Shown in pieces: positions 11,571-22,987 of a DNA stretch of 64,000 nucleotides. The DNA comes from Sipunculus nudus (Eukaryota > Annelida > Sipuncula > Golfingiida > Sipunculidae). Each line of letters starts with the position of its first letter. Position 1 is the stretch's first letter. The notes under the pieces are model-generated. The model was given only the letters and a program-made list of their open reading frames with translations. It was not told the origin of the DNA and ran no database searches. The position numbers were made by a program, and so were the translations under genes. The stretch covers positions 52,031,624 to 52,095,623 of the forward strand of contig CM049308.1 in the NCBI GenBank assembly GCA_026874595.1, read 5' to 3'.

Positions 11571-11950
11571 TTAGGATAAGTGTTGCCTCCTCAATTTTGT
11601 TGAGGTCAGGAGCTGGAATTTCTTTGCTCCACACTCATTGGTAATTTGGTTTATGCAGTCATTTCCTCTAAGAGGAAGCAGGTTTGGTATCCATGGCAAA
11701 TAGGTACGGGGATTTAACCCAAAGTTCTCTTCTAAATTTCAAAAATGGATCCAGATGACTTCATGTTTCTGCCAACAGGACTGGCACCATTTTGTCTCTT
11801 ACCTCCACTCTGTGAATAGTATTCACCAATTTTAACTCGAATTTAGAAAGTGCTGCTGCCAACTCTTTATCTTTGGTCTTTGAGAAAACTAGGGAATTCT
11901 GATACTCTTCTTCCTTCAGATACTGCGTCTCGCAACACGTCCTGCTATTG
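11571..11950 (-). pseudogene. Tyrosine-recombinase-like gene fragment, decayed
   Basis: One minus-strand frame reads KTKDKELAAALSKFELKLVN, then IHRVEVRDKMVPVLLAE, a stop, and HLDPFLKFRRELW. A second frame then reads LPLRGNDCINQITNECGAKN followed by LLTSTKLRRQHLS and a stop at 11571. This order (a VPVLL strand, RGxDC, ECGAK, then TSTKLR) matches, from memory, the C-terminal half of a large animal family related to tyrosine recombinases; TSTKLR corresponds to the H/R-x-x-R box. The downstream MGH..H..Y part is missing. One stop and one frameshift make it non-functional. It lies between two tandem repeat blocks. Confidence 0.55.
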
Positions 11951-11954
11951 AAAA

Positions 11955-12910
11955 ATCAGGTTAACATCTGCAGGCATTGCGAAAATAAGTCCGTACATGT
12001 GCATTTATCATGAACATTTCAATTTTTCATGAAATGTTTCTATGTTCAGGAGCCGTCATACGGTCAAATATAGGTCAACCGGGACAAAACGCAAACTCGA
12101 TCTATAACTGGTCGTAATCTGCCCACACACTCCAAAATTAAGCTAAGATCTGCAGGCATTGCGAAAAAAGTCCGCAATGTGCATTTATCTTGAAAATTAC
12201 ATTTCTTCATGAAATTTTATATGGTCAGGAGCCGTCATACGGTCAAAAGGGACAAAACGCAAACTCGATCTGTATGTGGTCATTATGCGCCCACACACCA
12301 AAAATTAGGCCAATATCTGCAAGGATTGCAAACAAAGGGCCGTAAATGTGCATTTGTCATACAAATTTATATTTTTCATGAATATTCTCTGTTCAGGAGC
12401 CGTCATACGGTCAAATATAGGTCAATCGGAACGAAAAAAGAACTCGATCTGCAACTGGTCATAATCTAACAACACACTAAAAATCAGGCTAAAATCTGCA
12501 AGCATTATGAAAATGTCCTTTCATGTGCATTTATCATGAAAATTTCAATTTTTCATGAAAAGTTTCTATGTTCAGGAGCCGTCATACGGTCAAATGTAGA
12601 TCAACTGCAATGGGACAACACGCAAACTCGATCTGGAACTGGTCATTATGCACCCGCACGCAAACTCGATCTGTAACTGGTCATTATGCACCCACACACC
12701 AAAAATTAGGCCAATATCTGCAAGCATTGCGAAAAAAGGCCGTACATGTGCATTTGTCATGAAAATTTCTATTTGCATGAAATTTCGGTTCTTTGGCCGT
12801 CATACGGGACTAAAAGCAAACTCGATCTGTAACTGGGCATTATCTGCCCACACACCAAAAATCAGGCAAATATCTGCAGGCATTGCGAAAAAAGTCCGTA
12901 CAACTGTCTG
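11955..12910. repeat. Tandem repeat, about 170-180-bp unit, five copies
   Basis: The block GGAGCCGTCATACGGTCAAA recurs near 12050, 12229, 12397 and 12572, with a variant near 12795. Each unit carries CGCAAACTCGATCTG, CCCACACACCAAAAATTAGG and TGCATTTATCATGAAAATT. The longer 12572-12795 spacing comes from an internal duplication of about 45 bp around CGCAAACTCGATCTG. Confidence 0.85.
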
Positions 12911-14141
12911 ATTTCGGAACGACGGACATGGGTGGCGGGGGCATAACAATAAACATATATTATATGAACAGATAAAACAGGTTTGTATCAAAAGCTACAT
13001 CAAGTCCTAATACTCAATCCTGTAAGTCATTTGTACCATCCTTTAAAAGATATGAAAATTCCCTTTGGTAGTTTAAAAGTAGGCCATTCAAAAGACCCTT
13101 TTTTGGTTATGACGAGGCTGCTGCAGCATTTACATCTGTTTTAAGCAATCAGAATGTCTTGCCAAATTTTATCTGAAATTTGATAATAAATTTATAATTC
13201 TAACATGTCATGTCAGTAATCTGTTGTAATTTCATGACTGATCATCAGTAAAAATCAGTTGACCTCTTCTGACTGATAATCTGAAATAATCGGTTATTTA
13301 GAAGTATGAACTTTTGGACAATAGATAGAGCGGTATATGATCTCAACTGATAAGTAGGCCTACATTCCGACCTATCATCTTATTCTAATAGCCTCATGTA
13401 TATAAAGCTACTTCAGAATTACAGTTTTTTTTAGTAAACACAGACTTCAGTTTGCTTGCACAATGTAATTATAAGCACACATTTCCTCATAACAAAGCCT
13501 AGGTTATGTACACATTTTTGAAAGCATTTCTGGCTGTGAAAGATCGATCATCTGATTGTTTACATCGGCCTGACCTATAATCAATAAGTTATAATTAATC
13601 ATCAGCCCACCACTACTAACATCCCACCATTTGATAGTAAAATAACAGTTACAGACACCAAGTAATAGATGAATAATTTGTAATAGTACCCCTGTAATAG
13701 GACCTAACGGGGCCTGGCCTGATTGCTTTATAATCAGTTCATTAATCATAATAATATTGAAATTGAATGGACAGCATAATGAAGACATTGTATCATTATA
13801 TTTATTTGGAAAACTGAAATTTGCTATCTTTGCTCTAGTACATTTTAGTCAAATGCTTTACACTATTTAGAACACAGCTGTTTGAAATTTCACTTTAAGC
13901 TTAGAATTTATACATGTATTAATTCAAATTTGGTAACTTTTCTCAGTTATAACAGACTTTTGAATTACATGGAGATTGTAATGTTTAAAATTTATTTTTA
14001 TTTTCATCAGATACCGAGCTGTGTATTCCAAGCACACAAAAAAGTATCTGTACATCCCTGTGTGATTAACTAGATCGTGATTTTCTTTGAATCCTGGTTT
14101 AAATTAGTCCACTTTTCTGCATGCAGACCTTTGTCTTTCAG
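12911..14141. other. No gene seen
   Basis: AT-rich spacer. I see no splice-flanked or conserved coding segment and no repeat with a clear partner. Confidence 0.5.
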
Positions 14142-14258
14142 AACGGATATCAGTTGTGGGGTACCACGAGGCTGAGAGGTGACGCCGGTCAGAACCTGAA
14201 AATGGACATTGTACACGAGTTCCTGATCAGAGAGTTAAAGGGGGAACATAATTTTTGA
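14142..14258 (+). CDS. DUF6589-like exon fragment (GDAGQN-MDIVHEFL motif)
   Basis: Starts right after a CTTTGTCTTTCAG acceptor and reads NGYQLWGTTRLRGDAGQ, then NLKMDIVHEFLIRELKG, to a TGA at 14256-14258. From memory this GY..WGT.R.RGD.GQN..MD.V.EFLN sequence directly precedes the DNLKFSKGAYTD segment in the DUF6589 family, a transposase-like family common in molluscs and fungi. Here the next exon should follow AAAG, but there is no GT, so the donor seems lost. The matching next exon type occurs at 28204 on the same strand, 14 kb away; they may be one gene or two copies. Confidence 0.5.
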   Translation, partial: NGYQLWGTTRLRGDAGQNLKMDIVHEFLIRELKGEHNF

Positions 14259-14384
14259 CACACCCTCACAAACAAACAAAAGAGCGTTAATATAGCGTGG
14301 ATATGGTATATTTATCTCCAACTTTTAGCAAGTGGGTCCGGGGGGATCATAAAAAGATTATCTTTCTCTGATGTTATTGTTCAG

Positions 14385-14513
14385 GAGGAAGAAGATGCTA
14401 CAAACCTTGAATCAGATCCCATTGCTGACAATGGTGCAGGACTCGACATTAACGGCTGTCCGACTGCCCGGGACAGGCAATTTCACAAGTCGGAAAGCCT
14501 GGAACCAATCTGA
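14385..14513 (+). CDS. Hypothetical acidic terminal exon
   Basis: Follows a TTATTGTTCAG acceptor and reads EEEDATNLESDPIADNGAGL, then DINGC, through to LEPI and a TGA at 14511-14513. It is on the same strand as, and 127 bp beyond, the DUF6589-like fragment, so it could be an exon of the same gene. No domain recognised. Confidence 0.35.
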   Translation, partial: EEEDATNLESDPIADNGAGLDINGCPTARDRQFHKSESLEPI

Positions 14514-14519
14514 CCTGTC

Positions 14520-14846
14520 CGACCGGGCAGCTTTTGTAAGCCGGCATTGATGGCTGTGTATAATACATGCAAACGGCAGCTATCTGTACAGATAATCATG
14601 AAGTGCTCTTCAGTTCACAAGCAGGTGATTTTTCAACAGTGAGATTTAACAAATTGCAAACCTGTTCCACATATTTCTGTGCCTGCTAATGGCTTGCACT
14701 CCTCCTGTCCTATATATGCAGCAGAGAGAACTACAGAAAAAAGACCTCATCTAATTGTGTGGTAAGAATGACAACAATGACTTCAGCTAACACAACTCAG
14801 TCATTATTTATCGTTCACTAACTTCTCATTTCGTCAGCTGCTCTGC
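14520..14846. other. No gene seen
   Basis: Spacer between the plus-strand exon fragments and the minus-strand DUF3987-like exons. Confidence 0.45.
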
Positions 14847-15110
14847 ATGTAAAGGCAGAACAGCAAATAGTACTTATGTCCCCCTTCTTGTAATACATAA
14901 CTCTTATTCAGGTACTTAATCATCTTGCCAAATTCTACCATTAAAATACCTTTGTGTGCAATTTCTCGTCTGGACATTTCATACTTTTCTGTTGATAAAG
15001 ATCCATGTTCACTAATTAGGATGTCACAGTTACCAGGTGTAATGCCTTGACCTTGCAATAATGTGTTACAGTACTTACATGATTGGTCTCCATGGGACAT
15101 GCACACTTTA
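14847..15110 (-). CDS. Probable exon of the DUF3987-like gene (zinc-binding region)
   Basis: Minus-strand open segment reading VCMSHGDQSCKYCNTLLQG, then GITPGNCDILISEHGSL, and ending LQEGGHK near a possible donor (ATAA|GTACTA). It follows an AATGTTAAAG acceptor-like site at about 15110. The CxxC (SCKYCN) suggests metal binding. It is the next exon downstream of the exon at 15149-15299, so it probably forms a later part of the DUF3987-like gene; that link is inferred from order and strand. Confidence 0.4.
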
Positions 15111-15148
15111 ACATTAACATAATTCTAGTAGTGGTACTTACTTTTACC

Positions 15149-15299
15149 ACATGATCCACACTTGTTGTGCCTGATGATGTCAACAGTGGCTCCTTTTTTT
15201 GGTGAATTGGTGGACGCTTAGGGTTGAACTCGATTACACTTTCCAGTGATTTTGGGATGTTAGTGCGGTCCACCAAATCCCGCACCACATGTTCTGCCT
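15149..15299 (-). CDS. Exon of the DUF3987-like gene
   Basis: Bounded by a TGTTTTACATAG acceptor and a GTAAAA|GTAAGT donor on the minus strand. Fully open: AEHVVRDLVDRTNIPKSLES, then VIEFNPKRPPIHQ, through SSGTTSVDHVVK. It follows the P-loop exon at 15336-15856 in transcription order. Confidence 0.55.
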
Positions 15300-15335
15300 A
15301 TGTAAAACACAGAACATATTCCTGTTCTAGCTGCA

Positions 15336-15856
15336 TCTTAAATCAGCTGCATGAGTGGTCCCATAGTCCGGAGGTTTCTCCAGATCCTGTCTTGCAATTA
15401 GGTCGAAGTCTGTATCTCTAAAGCCCATTGGGAAACACGACAATAGCATTCGATCTAACAGTCCATTATATGATGAACAGATCCCTGCCATCAATTCAGG
15501 CAGTCGGTCTGGTTGGGCGAGACCACCAATGGACACAGCTGACACATCTATGCATATTCCTTCTTCTGAGGCCCAGTCCATGGTGAGTTGACCCCCATCC
15601 CATGTTGACAAAAGGTTGGTTCTCTCAAAGGTTGCATCCACTCCAGTGGACCTCTTCAGAATAGCATTAACCGTATGGAACAATACATCGCTTGTGATGA
15701 TGCCCTTCCCGTTTTTTTATCAAGTATGTTTAGCATTGCAGATGATGTACAGTTTGCTTATCAGCAGCTTCACATGTTTTTTCTCAACATATCTCAGTGG
15801 CTTCTCAATCGCCTCTTTGCATGCAGGACTCTTTCCTGATCCTGCTTGGGCTGCTC
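15336..15856 (-). pseudogene. DUF3987-type P-loop ATPase exon with tandem in-frame stops
   Basis: After a TTTGATTAG acceptor the minus strand reads AAQAGSGKSPACKEAIEKPL, a Walker A of the GSGKSPA..IA..PL type that marks DUF3987 (primase/SF3-helicase-associated) proteins. The frame then meets TGA TAA at 15722-15717. It resumes in the same frame with KGIITSDVLFHTVNAILKRS, TGVDATFERTNLLSTW, VSAVSIGGLAQPDRLPELMA and GLLDRMLLSCFP, matching the family's later ST-G, GG.QPDRL and GLL.R.L..FP blocks. Such proteins are ATPases of replication modules in phages and mobile elements. The two adjacent stops make this copy a probable pseudogene. The YqaJ gene lies 0.9 kb upstream on the same strand. Confidence 0.65.
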
Positions 15857-16784
15857 CTAATCAAATATAAAATTAAATCTATGAGGAAAAATATCTTGGC
15901 ATGCAATTATTAATTTCACATGCCAACTTTTTTCCGGAGTTCTGTTCAATATGAACACTGAAACTTATTTCTTAAAAATTGCAGACCACTTCCCTATTTC
16001 AGCCATTTCCAAATTTAGCAAATCTGCCATGCATAGTTGGTCGTACAACTCGGTCTGCAGATATAAAGATGCTGACACATTTACATTTTATAGCTATTAC
16101 ATTTCACATTAATGATTAAAATAATGTTTTTGTGTTATTTAAGCTTATTAGCCCTGTAGAACTATTAATATCTTTTAGATATGGATGTTCCTAAGTTATC
16201 AGCAAGTGCAATGCAACCCTTGATCAATCACATATGACCTCAAACTGATATATAGCCCTAGGCCATTGGGCAAAAAATATAATTGTATGTTTCTCAGGCA
16301 CATGTCCCCCCCCCCCCCCCATAAAACATTGCCAGAGTGTCACCCGGTAATCAAGTAACAGGCTTGATAGCTACTAAAAAAAAACAAATCTGTGACTCCC
16401 ACTATGGTAAGTCAGTGTCCCTCCTGGTGGTGTATGTACCACTTCTACCTATGAATATTCTTAAATATATTGGTAATTCCTCTAATACCTTTCACCTGTT
16501 TGACATAAACAGCATTTATAATAATTATTATATCTATCTGCACTATATCCTTCAACAGCCTTCACATGGTGCCTGTGTTTAGAGCTTATGATGAATCGAT
16601 GACTTGCTTATATCAAAAATATATTTCTAGTGGGAGTGAACTCTGTATCGTCTCCCCATCTCAAGGCTCTGGTTAACAGTGTTGCAAGCAACATGGACGG
16701 AGATGTACCATGTGAGTCAGCATATATCCATAAGAATTCATATATGAATTCCATGTCATCATCAGAGAACACTAGTGTTTTCTG
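15857..16784. other. Spacer with poly-C run, no gene seen
   Basis: C-only run near 16306-16320, otherwise AT-rich. It could include an intron of the DUF3987-like gene, since that exon starts with an acceptor. Confidence 0.45.
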
Positions 16785-17897
16785 TCATGTGTACATTAAT
16801 GGCAGGTTTAAATCAAAGTAATATGCATCAAGTTTGTTTTTTTTTTTCATTTCATGCCACAAGTTATCATCATAAAAGATTCTCTCCATATGGTAATCTT
16901 GTTTTGCCTGCACAAACAGATCACACCATTTCATCCTTGTTAATGCCATCTGCCCAATGATTTGAAAATAATAATCATGTTTTCTTTTGAGTTTGTGAAA
17001 ACCATCCATATTGATACGATATTTGCATTCTACATCTGGACACTTTACCTCCAGTAGACCAAAGTGTGGGTCAGCACAAGGATCATACACCTTTCGGTCA
17101 GGAGAATTTCCCAGGTGTGGTGCACTAGGGTTCAGAACAAAGCCACACAGATATATATTATTCTTGGTACTTTGAGCATAGTTGCTGGCAGCCACAGGCT
17201 CATGCTGTTTGCCATACCTCATTGCCATTGTCTGTACTTGCTTTCCCTTTACCAATCTGGTGGCTAATGTATTAAAGTTGGTGACCTTACTACAGACCTG
17301 CTTAAAGTTACTAGAAGTAATTGTGCCAGCTCTGACATAATGCCATATATTACTGTCACCTTGATCAAATTCTAGTTGTGATGCTGTTGCATCCATGTGC
17401 AAGCGAGCATAAAAGTCAAATGCAGCCTTACCAAGCACATAACAAAAATCATTTGGTTGATCAGGTAATGGGAATGGAGGGTAGCTTGGTGCATCATCTG
17501 TCATAATGATATCAGATTCTTTGTCATGGTTTTCTTTTTGTTGATATGATATGGGACAACCATATGGGAGATCACCAAAGTTTGTAGAGCACAGTCTGAG
17601 TGGACTCGAATTTAGGTCTGGCAACAATTTAAGAATCTGTGCATTACTGCCAATTTGTATTAACTCATTTTTCAGCTGTGTTGCAGTTTCTAAACATGGG
17701 ATGGGTTGTTTAACAGGGCAGTAAAATGTTGGCAACACCTAGCGACAGCTTGTCACCCCAAACGTCGATTTTAGATATACTGAAGACGATGGGGTGACAG
17801 TACAAGCTATTGGGTTCGCATCAATTCTAGTACGTGCAGATGTGCACGCCATTTCTGACACTAATTTTTCATTTTCATCTACTTCTCGAGCTGTCAT
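16785..17897 (-). pseudogene. YqaJ-type viral recombinase/lambda-exonuclease-like protein with one in-frame stop
   Basis: Minus-strand frame open for 317 codons from 17738 to 16785. Numbered from TTG at 17738, it has AGTITSSNF (137-145), GKQHEPVA (176-183, Glu180), LGNSPDRKVYD (209-219, Asp214), LLEVKCPD (228-235, Glu230 and Lys232) and YYFQIIGQM (256-264). These are the G.tas.f, E, SPD, LEVKCP and Q blocks of the YqaJ fold, a metal-dependent exonuclease acting on DNA ends. The same frame extends upstream through an in-frame TAG at 17739-17741 to an ATG at 17897 (MTAREVDENEKLVSEMAC). So either the protein starts after the TAG, or a first exon is mis-joined, or this is a lightly damaged pseudogene. 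The catalytic residues all look intact. It is on the same strand as the DUF3987-like gene downstream. Confidence 0.75.
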
Positions 17898-18081
17898 TTT
17901 CCTGAGTTAAGACGAAAAGTGACGTTATTCTGTTGGGGAAAATAATAATTATTACATCCACGGTTGACTTACGTGTATTCGTGCAGCAGTTTTTAATACC
18001 GAGGCTTGTTTTACTCGAAAAACTCGTCTCAACGTCTGTCAGCGGGAGAACCATAACTTCCGGTAGGGGCTTCCCAAACGG

Positions 18082-20226
18082 CTATGTGTAAAACTCGGAA
18101 GTCGGGAGTTGGAAGCAAAGATTTTTTAAAATAAAGCAATGATCGAAGCATAATTAAAATGCTACTACATCAATGGAAAGTACCATTTTATGTTTATTGA
18201 TAGAATAAGGTTTTTTCTATCATAATGCAAAAATCAAAGTTATTCATCCGAAGTTATAGACTATTTTTTTTCTCGGAAATGCCCGATTATGGTCCAGATG
18301 TGTAAAACTCGGAAGCCAGTATTGGCTAATGCACTGGTCATCATATCGTCAGCAAACGTGTCAAGCGTTTTCAATTATTTCAATATGACATATATTTCAT
18401 AAACTCAATCTGTTTTTTAACATTCATGATGCTGTTTTTTTTATAATATATTATATTGATATTTTATTTCATTTGTAAAACAAGATTATATTAACTCATC
18501 AATATTTTACGCTGTTACGTATTTTATGTTGGGGGAATGTTCAGTAAATGTTTAAAAATAAATTGTTACATAGCAAATGTTACAGATATAACACATTCTG
18601 TTTAATTAAGAACCTGGTACCAGCAACTATTTTGTTCGGAGAGAAGGATGTCCGAAAGCGCACGGTACTACTGTATCGAGAATTCCGACTATAGTCCGGT
18701 TAATTTTGTTTTCTGAGGATAAAAATATAAGAATCAAATAAAAATAGTTAGTATACACGGAATATTCAGATAAAGATTTTTATAAGGATCAAAATATATT
18801 GAATTTTCATATTTGTTCAACGTATGGGAAATATATTACCGTTTTTATTTTGAATGACATCGTAATTTATTACTATTTTTAATGCCGTATTAGGGTTTAT
18901 TATAACATTTTTATTATTCAGTGGTGCATCCATAGAGGGCGCAAGCCCATTCAGACGTAATATCTCTCATTTTATCGAGTTATTTTCCAATTAATTCGTA
19001 ATTAATTTTCCTTTCTTTTTCAGATTACTTTTTTTATTCCCCAGCAATTTCATTATTATATTTTTTACTTTCCAATTCATAAGTTTGTGATTTACTCCAC
19101 TATGAGAGCATCCAAATATAAACTAGTATATTGAGGAATCTCCCCCCCCCCCCCCGCCCCCCCCCCCCCCTCGCATTACCGTGCGAGTCATGCACGGTCT
19201 CCCCACAGAGCTAAGCTCGGGGTGGGATCGACCGTGGAAAATCTCACGCCTCCTCGGCTGATACTCAGACTCACGCACTGTGCTCTGCTGCCCGAGCCTG
19301 GGCGCTCACAGATCACAAAAGTCGGTCAAATGCAAAGATTGTCATAAGATTTAAACATATTAATTATTTGATAACGAGTACTACCTTTAAATAGTGACAT
19401 TTTGAAAGTTATAAATGTATAGACGCGCGTTTCATCATTGACATTAACATGTTATGAACTTTTGAATATTTGGACTTTCCAGTTTATACCGTAATTTTAT
19501 AGAAATATAAATAATAAAGCCCAACAACATCAGGTTTTAATATATTGTTCAAAAACATGTAGGAGAATAGTTGCGGAACAGAAAATCCTCATAATCATTT
19601 GTTTTAGGTGCCTCAAAATGTCCTCTTTACATTGCATATTTTAAAAATTAATCCCTTCCCATACCCTCCCCATGTAAATATAAATATCTTTAACAAAAAC
19701 AAAGCTCTAGATGGGGTGAAATATATTACGTGAAAATAAACCCACACATATGTATATATATATATATATTAAACTAACAAATAAAAAAATTAAGAAGTTA
19801 TAGTTTTTCGATTATGTATCATGTATTGTATTATACACTCATTAAAAGCAGAATCATGCATAAGCAATTTTAATATTTGCATGCAGCTATAATTATAATG
19901 AAACTGCATTTGGGCTGTGGCTCTTAACTGACCACAAGTTAACCAGTGCGTCTCTGTGACTTCCGAGTTATACACATTGGATCACATCCCAGCACTTCTG
20001 CCTGAAATCCGAGATGGCTTCCGAGCACAAAATCATCCATAACTTTCAGATTAAAGAATGGATCACTATTATTCTTCACAGAATGATAATAAAGATCTTA
20101 TTCTATCGGGGAAAAAACAAAATGGTATTGAAGCGTTAGCATTTTGTACATGCTTTAAACTGCTTTATTTATAAGACATTTCTTGGTTTCCGGCTTCCGA
20201 CTTCCAAGTTTACATACACGACCGCG
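18082..20226. mobile_element. Foldback (long-TIR) element, about 2.1 kb, noncoding
   Basis: The left arm (about 18082-18330) reads inward with TGTGTAAAACTCGGAAGTCG, AATAAAGCAATGATCGAAGC, TACCATTTTATG, GATAGAATAAGG, and a second ATGTGTAAAACTCGGAAGCC. The right arm (about 19950-20226) read on the minus strand has the same order: TGTATGTAAACTTGGAAGTC, AATAAAGCAGTTTAAAGCAT, TACCATTTTGTT, GATAGAATAAGA, and AATGTGTATAACTCGGAAGT. Arms are therefore about 240-270 bp, diverged but collinear. The interior is AT-rich with a C-run at 19141-19171 and a GC-richer stretch to 19330. No transposase is seen, so it is presumably non-autonomous. It begins about 185 bp upstream of the YqaJ frame start. Confidence 0.65.
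19141..19171. repeat. Poly-C tract
   Basis: Almost uninterrupted run of about 30 C with a single G, followed by a locally GC-rich stretch to about 19330. Confidence 0.9.
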
Positions 20227-21739
20227 CCATGACACCTTTAGTTTTGAATGAGAAGTACCGCTTCACGTGAATCGGTGCCACAGGGATGAAAGGAGGTAAA
20301 AAATGTAATTATTTTTGTGTAACAACATGTCTTCTTCGATGTTAACCACATATAATACGACTTTATAAGCCTGTGATGCCAAATAATACCAGACAGTAAA
20401 TATTTTGATCCGACCCTTAGAACGGGCGTTCTGTTGTGACTGCCATCATGACTCCAGGCCCTGTCAGTTTATTTCCGAAGGCCTGAGTGTCATGTTGTCA
20501 TGGCTAGGCAACACCCCTTTACCAATTCTGTTCTTCTTTAGTTTTTTTTTGGTTACATTTAACTTTAGTTATTTTGACTCTATCAGTAGGTTTGGAACTG
20601 ATTCCCATGTGACCTGTGGAATGTGCCATATCTGTGGCATGGATGTCTTTTAGACAACGGAAGGCCAATCATGTGGCTGCAGTGGCCTTTTCCCAGCCTT
20701 GCACTCACAGTAACAATCTGAGATCTTACCAGGAGGGCCTTCATTCAGCTTCACCTGAAGAAATTGCATACTACTGAACAGATATATAATTTTTAAATTC
20801 TGTCTGCAGCTATGTTTGTTTTAGATAATTTTCTTAACTAATTATTCGCATGTTGTGTACTTCATCATCCCATATATATATATATTATATATATATATAT
20901 TACATATATATATATATATATAATGTATAACACACAGTCAGCTTTACATCCCACAAAGTCACAAACTACTATGTGATATTTTGATGTTTAGGCTACAGCT
21001 CAACTCTCACCATAAATTAAGTAGTATCTTGATGTTTGAATCATATTTTAATAATTGTCAAGCTTTTGCAGTTATTGGACATTCAAAAAGCTTACATCCA
21101 AGTTATTTGTTATAAAATATATTTGGTATCAAAATAAGCCAAGGGTTAGGGCACACGTAAGTATATGATGTTAAAATATTTACATAGTTCTTTAAATACT
21201 GGCAAGCCTAAGATGTCTGAAACCATCAAAAAAGGCCTTCATCATGTATAATATTAGCTGTCATGTACACATATAGGTGGCTAAGTGATAGTTTTATAAT
21301 GTATATTAGCGCTATAAGTAAAGGGATTCTTTAACTAACTAAAAAAATCTAAATGAAAACTTTTTCAGTGAACTTGTTAATAGACAAAACAACCATAAAA
21401 CCATCAGGAACTGATAGCTAATAACTTTGTTATCTGACAAAAGAACAACTAACCAGGTAATTAACCAAGGGAAAAACAATACCTTCATGATCCGGCTTAA
21501 AGACAAACCAACCAAGGAAAAAAATTAATGCCATGAAAAACTGGCAGTTGGATTAAAACAACAATCCAAATCATACTTGTAGTTTTTGAAGGAGGCATTT
21601 TTTCTCATTGAAGGATAGCTTTCCCTCTAAAATAGCAACCACTAAAATGCTACTTAACTGTAACAATAATAAACAGTACAGTAGTGATTTGATTGCTTTA
21701 TATCTGATATATGTATACCTGTGAGCAGTGGAGTGAACT
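20227..21739. other. Mostly empty; one possible exon and TA tracts
   Basis: 20,600-20,760 reads VECAISVAWMSFRQRKANHV, then AAVAFSQPCTHSNNLRS, to a TGA on the plus strand. It is unrecognised and may be a decayed exon. TA tracts lie at about 20,874-20,922. The rest, to 21,739, is AT-rich with nothing recognisable. Confidence 0.4.
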
Positions 21740-22365
21740 TTAAGATCCAGGGAACGGTTGGGGGAGGTGGTTAGGGAACGGTCGAGGGAGGCGGCGCAGT
21801 CCTGGTTTTGTATGTCGTCTGTCCACCGCAGCCCGGCCACCACCCGTCTCCCGTTTGTCCTCCTCTCTCTTGTCCTCCCTCTCTCTGTCCCTCTCCTCCT
21901 TTCTTTCCCTCTCCTCCTGTCTCGAAATTTGCATACTACTTGTGTGATAATCCACAAAAACGCAACAATCATTATTGCGAAATGCAAGCAGATTGTGCGG
22001 TCTAGGGGGTTACCCGAGGTTTTATACCCGTGTTCCACATTGGGTCGGCATAACGGAAGCTGGGTGGTATACTATTGGGTCTCTTGGACGGCACGTACAC
22101 CTCGGGCTATGCTTACCCTAGCGGGGAGGATCGCCTCCGGGCCACCCCTGAAAAATTTTCGGCATCACCGACGCTGGAAACGAGCACATGGTATTACACC
22201 ATCGAAGCTCCCTGCACGTCACGACCGGGTACGAGTGTAGCCGCCGCCCGAGTACGTACGAACCCAAGGTTACGGTCAAGGACACTGGGCCAAGAGTGAA
22301 ACCCGAGTGACCCCCAGGAGCACATCCGCACGACACGTCAAACAGCACAGACGTCACAACCAACA
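21740..22365. other. GC-rich island, unassigned
   Basis: About 600 bp clearly richer in GC and CpG than its neighbours. It begins with a purine/pyrimidine-biased stretch (21,840-21,940, CT-rich on the plus strand). It continues with sequence such as GGGTTACCCGAGG and CGCCTCCGGGCCACCCC. Frames are open on both strands for 70-160 codons but none resembles a known protein. It directly abuts the head of a family A repeat at 22,366. It could be part of an unclassified retroelement, a promoter/CpG island, or a foreign insertion. Confidence 0.4.
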
Positions 22366-22740
22366 ACAAGTGACCCATGGGTCATGACGCTCAGCTGACT
22401 TGGAAGAGATTCACAAAAGGAAATTTTTATCATCTGAATGGTAGTATATACCCATTCAACTGAAGCATCAAACAGATTAACCAACAGGCCAAGATTGTGC
22501 CTGTATTTATATATCTCAAAAATAGAGAAAAAATGCGTTAACTTTAAAAAAATACAGGTGGCTCCACCAGTCTGCAGAAACTAATAAACACACAATGGTC
22601 AATATCCATGCAAAGAATCATGGTGATCCATGCAAAGAGTCATGGTGATCTTTGCATAAGTTGTTCAGATACTTCAGCTTTCGTATCAAATTTTCCATTA
22701 TATCTTCATACTTAAAATTTGTGACCATATTTTCTGTAAG
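22366..22740 (+). repeat. Family A repeat: head plus partial monomer
   Basis: The head ACAAGTGACCCATGGGTCAT then GACGCTCAGCTGACTTGG is followed by TTTTATCATCTGAATG. It matches the reverse complement of 46,990-47,095. A partial monomer with a GGTGGCTCCACC variant lies near 22,559. Confidence 0.75.
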
Positions 22741-22987
22741 AAACCATAGAGATCTTATGTTTAAAGGCCTACTTCCATCCACAACATGATTTTTAATAAA
22801 AGTAAGCTGTGGGTCCATGAAATAATTTCCCGTATCAATTTACTACCTTTGGGCGTTCCAATCGGTGTAGCGAACGAATTTGTGGACGGCATCAGGGAGA
22901 GCGCCTGAAAAAGTTGGGGCAGCCCTTTGGAGCTGTGTGACATCACAACAAGAACTCCCGGGATTTGCCCTCAAGCCAAGTGTTATC

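Noticed and set aside
11955-12910. CRISPR-like array
   Set aside because: Units are about 175 bp and diverged with no short repeat/unique spacer alternation, and the genome is eukaryotic.
21571-22038. Arg/Glu-rich minus-strand frame as a gene
   Set aside because: Its charged region is simple-sequence CT/GA repeat, and all frames of this segment are open by composition.
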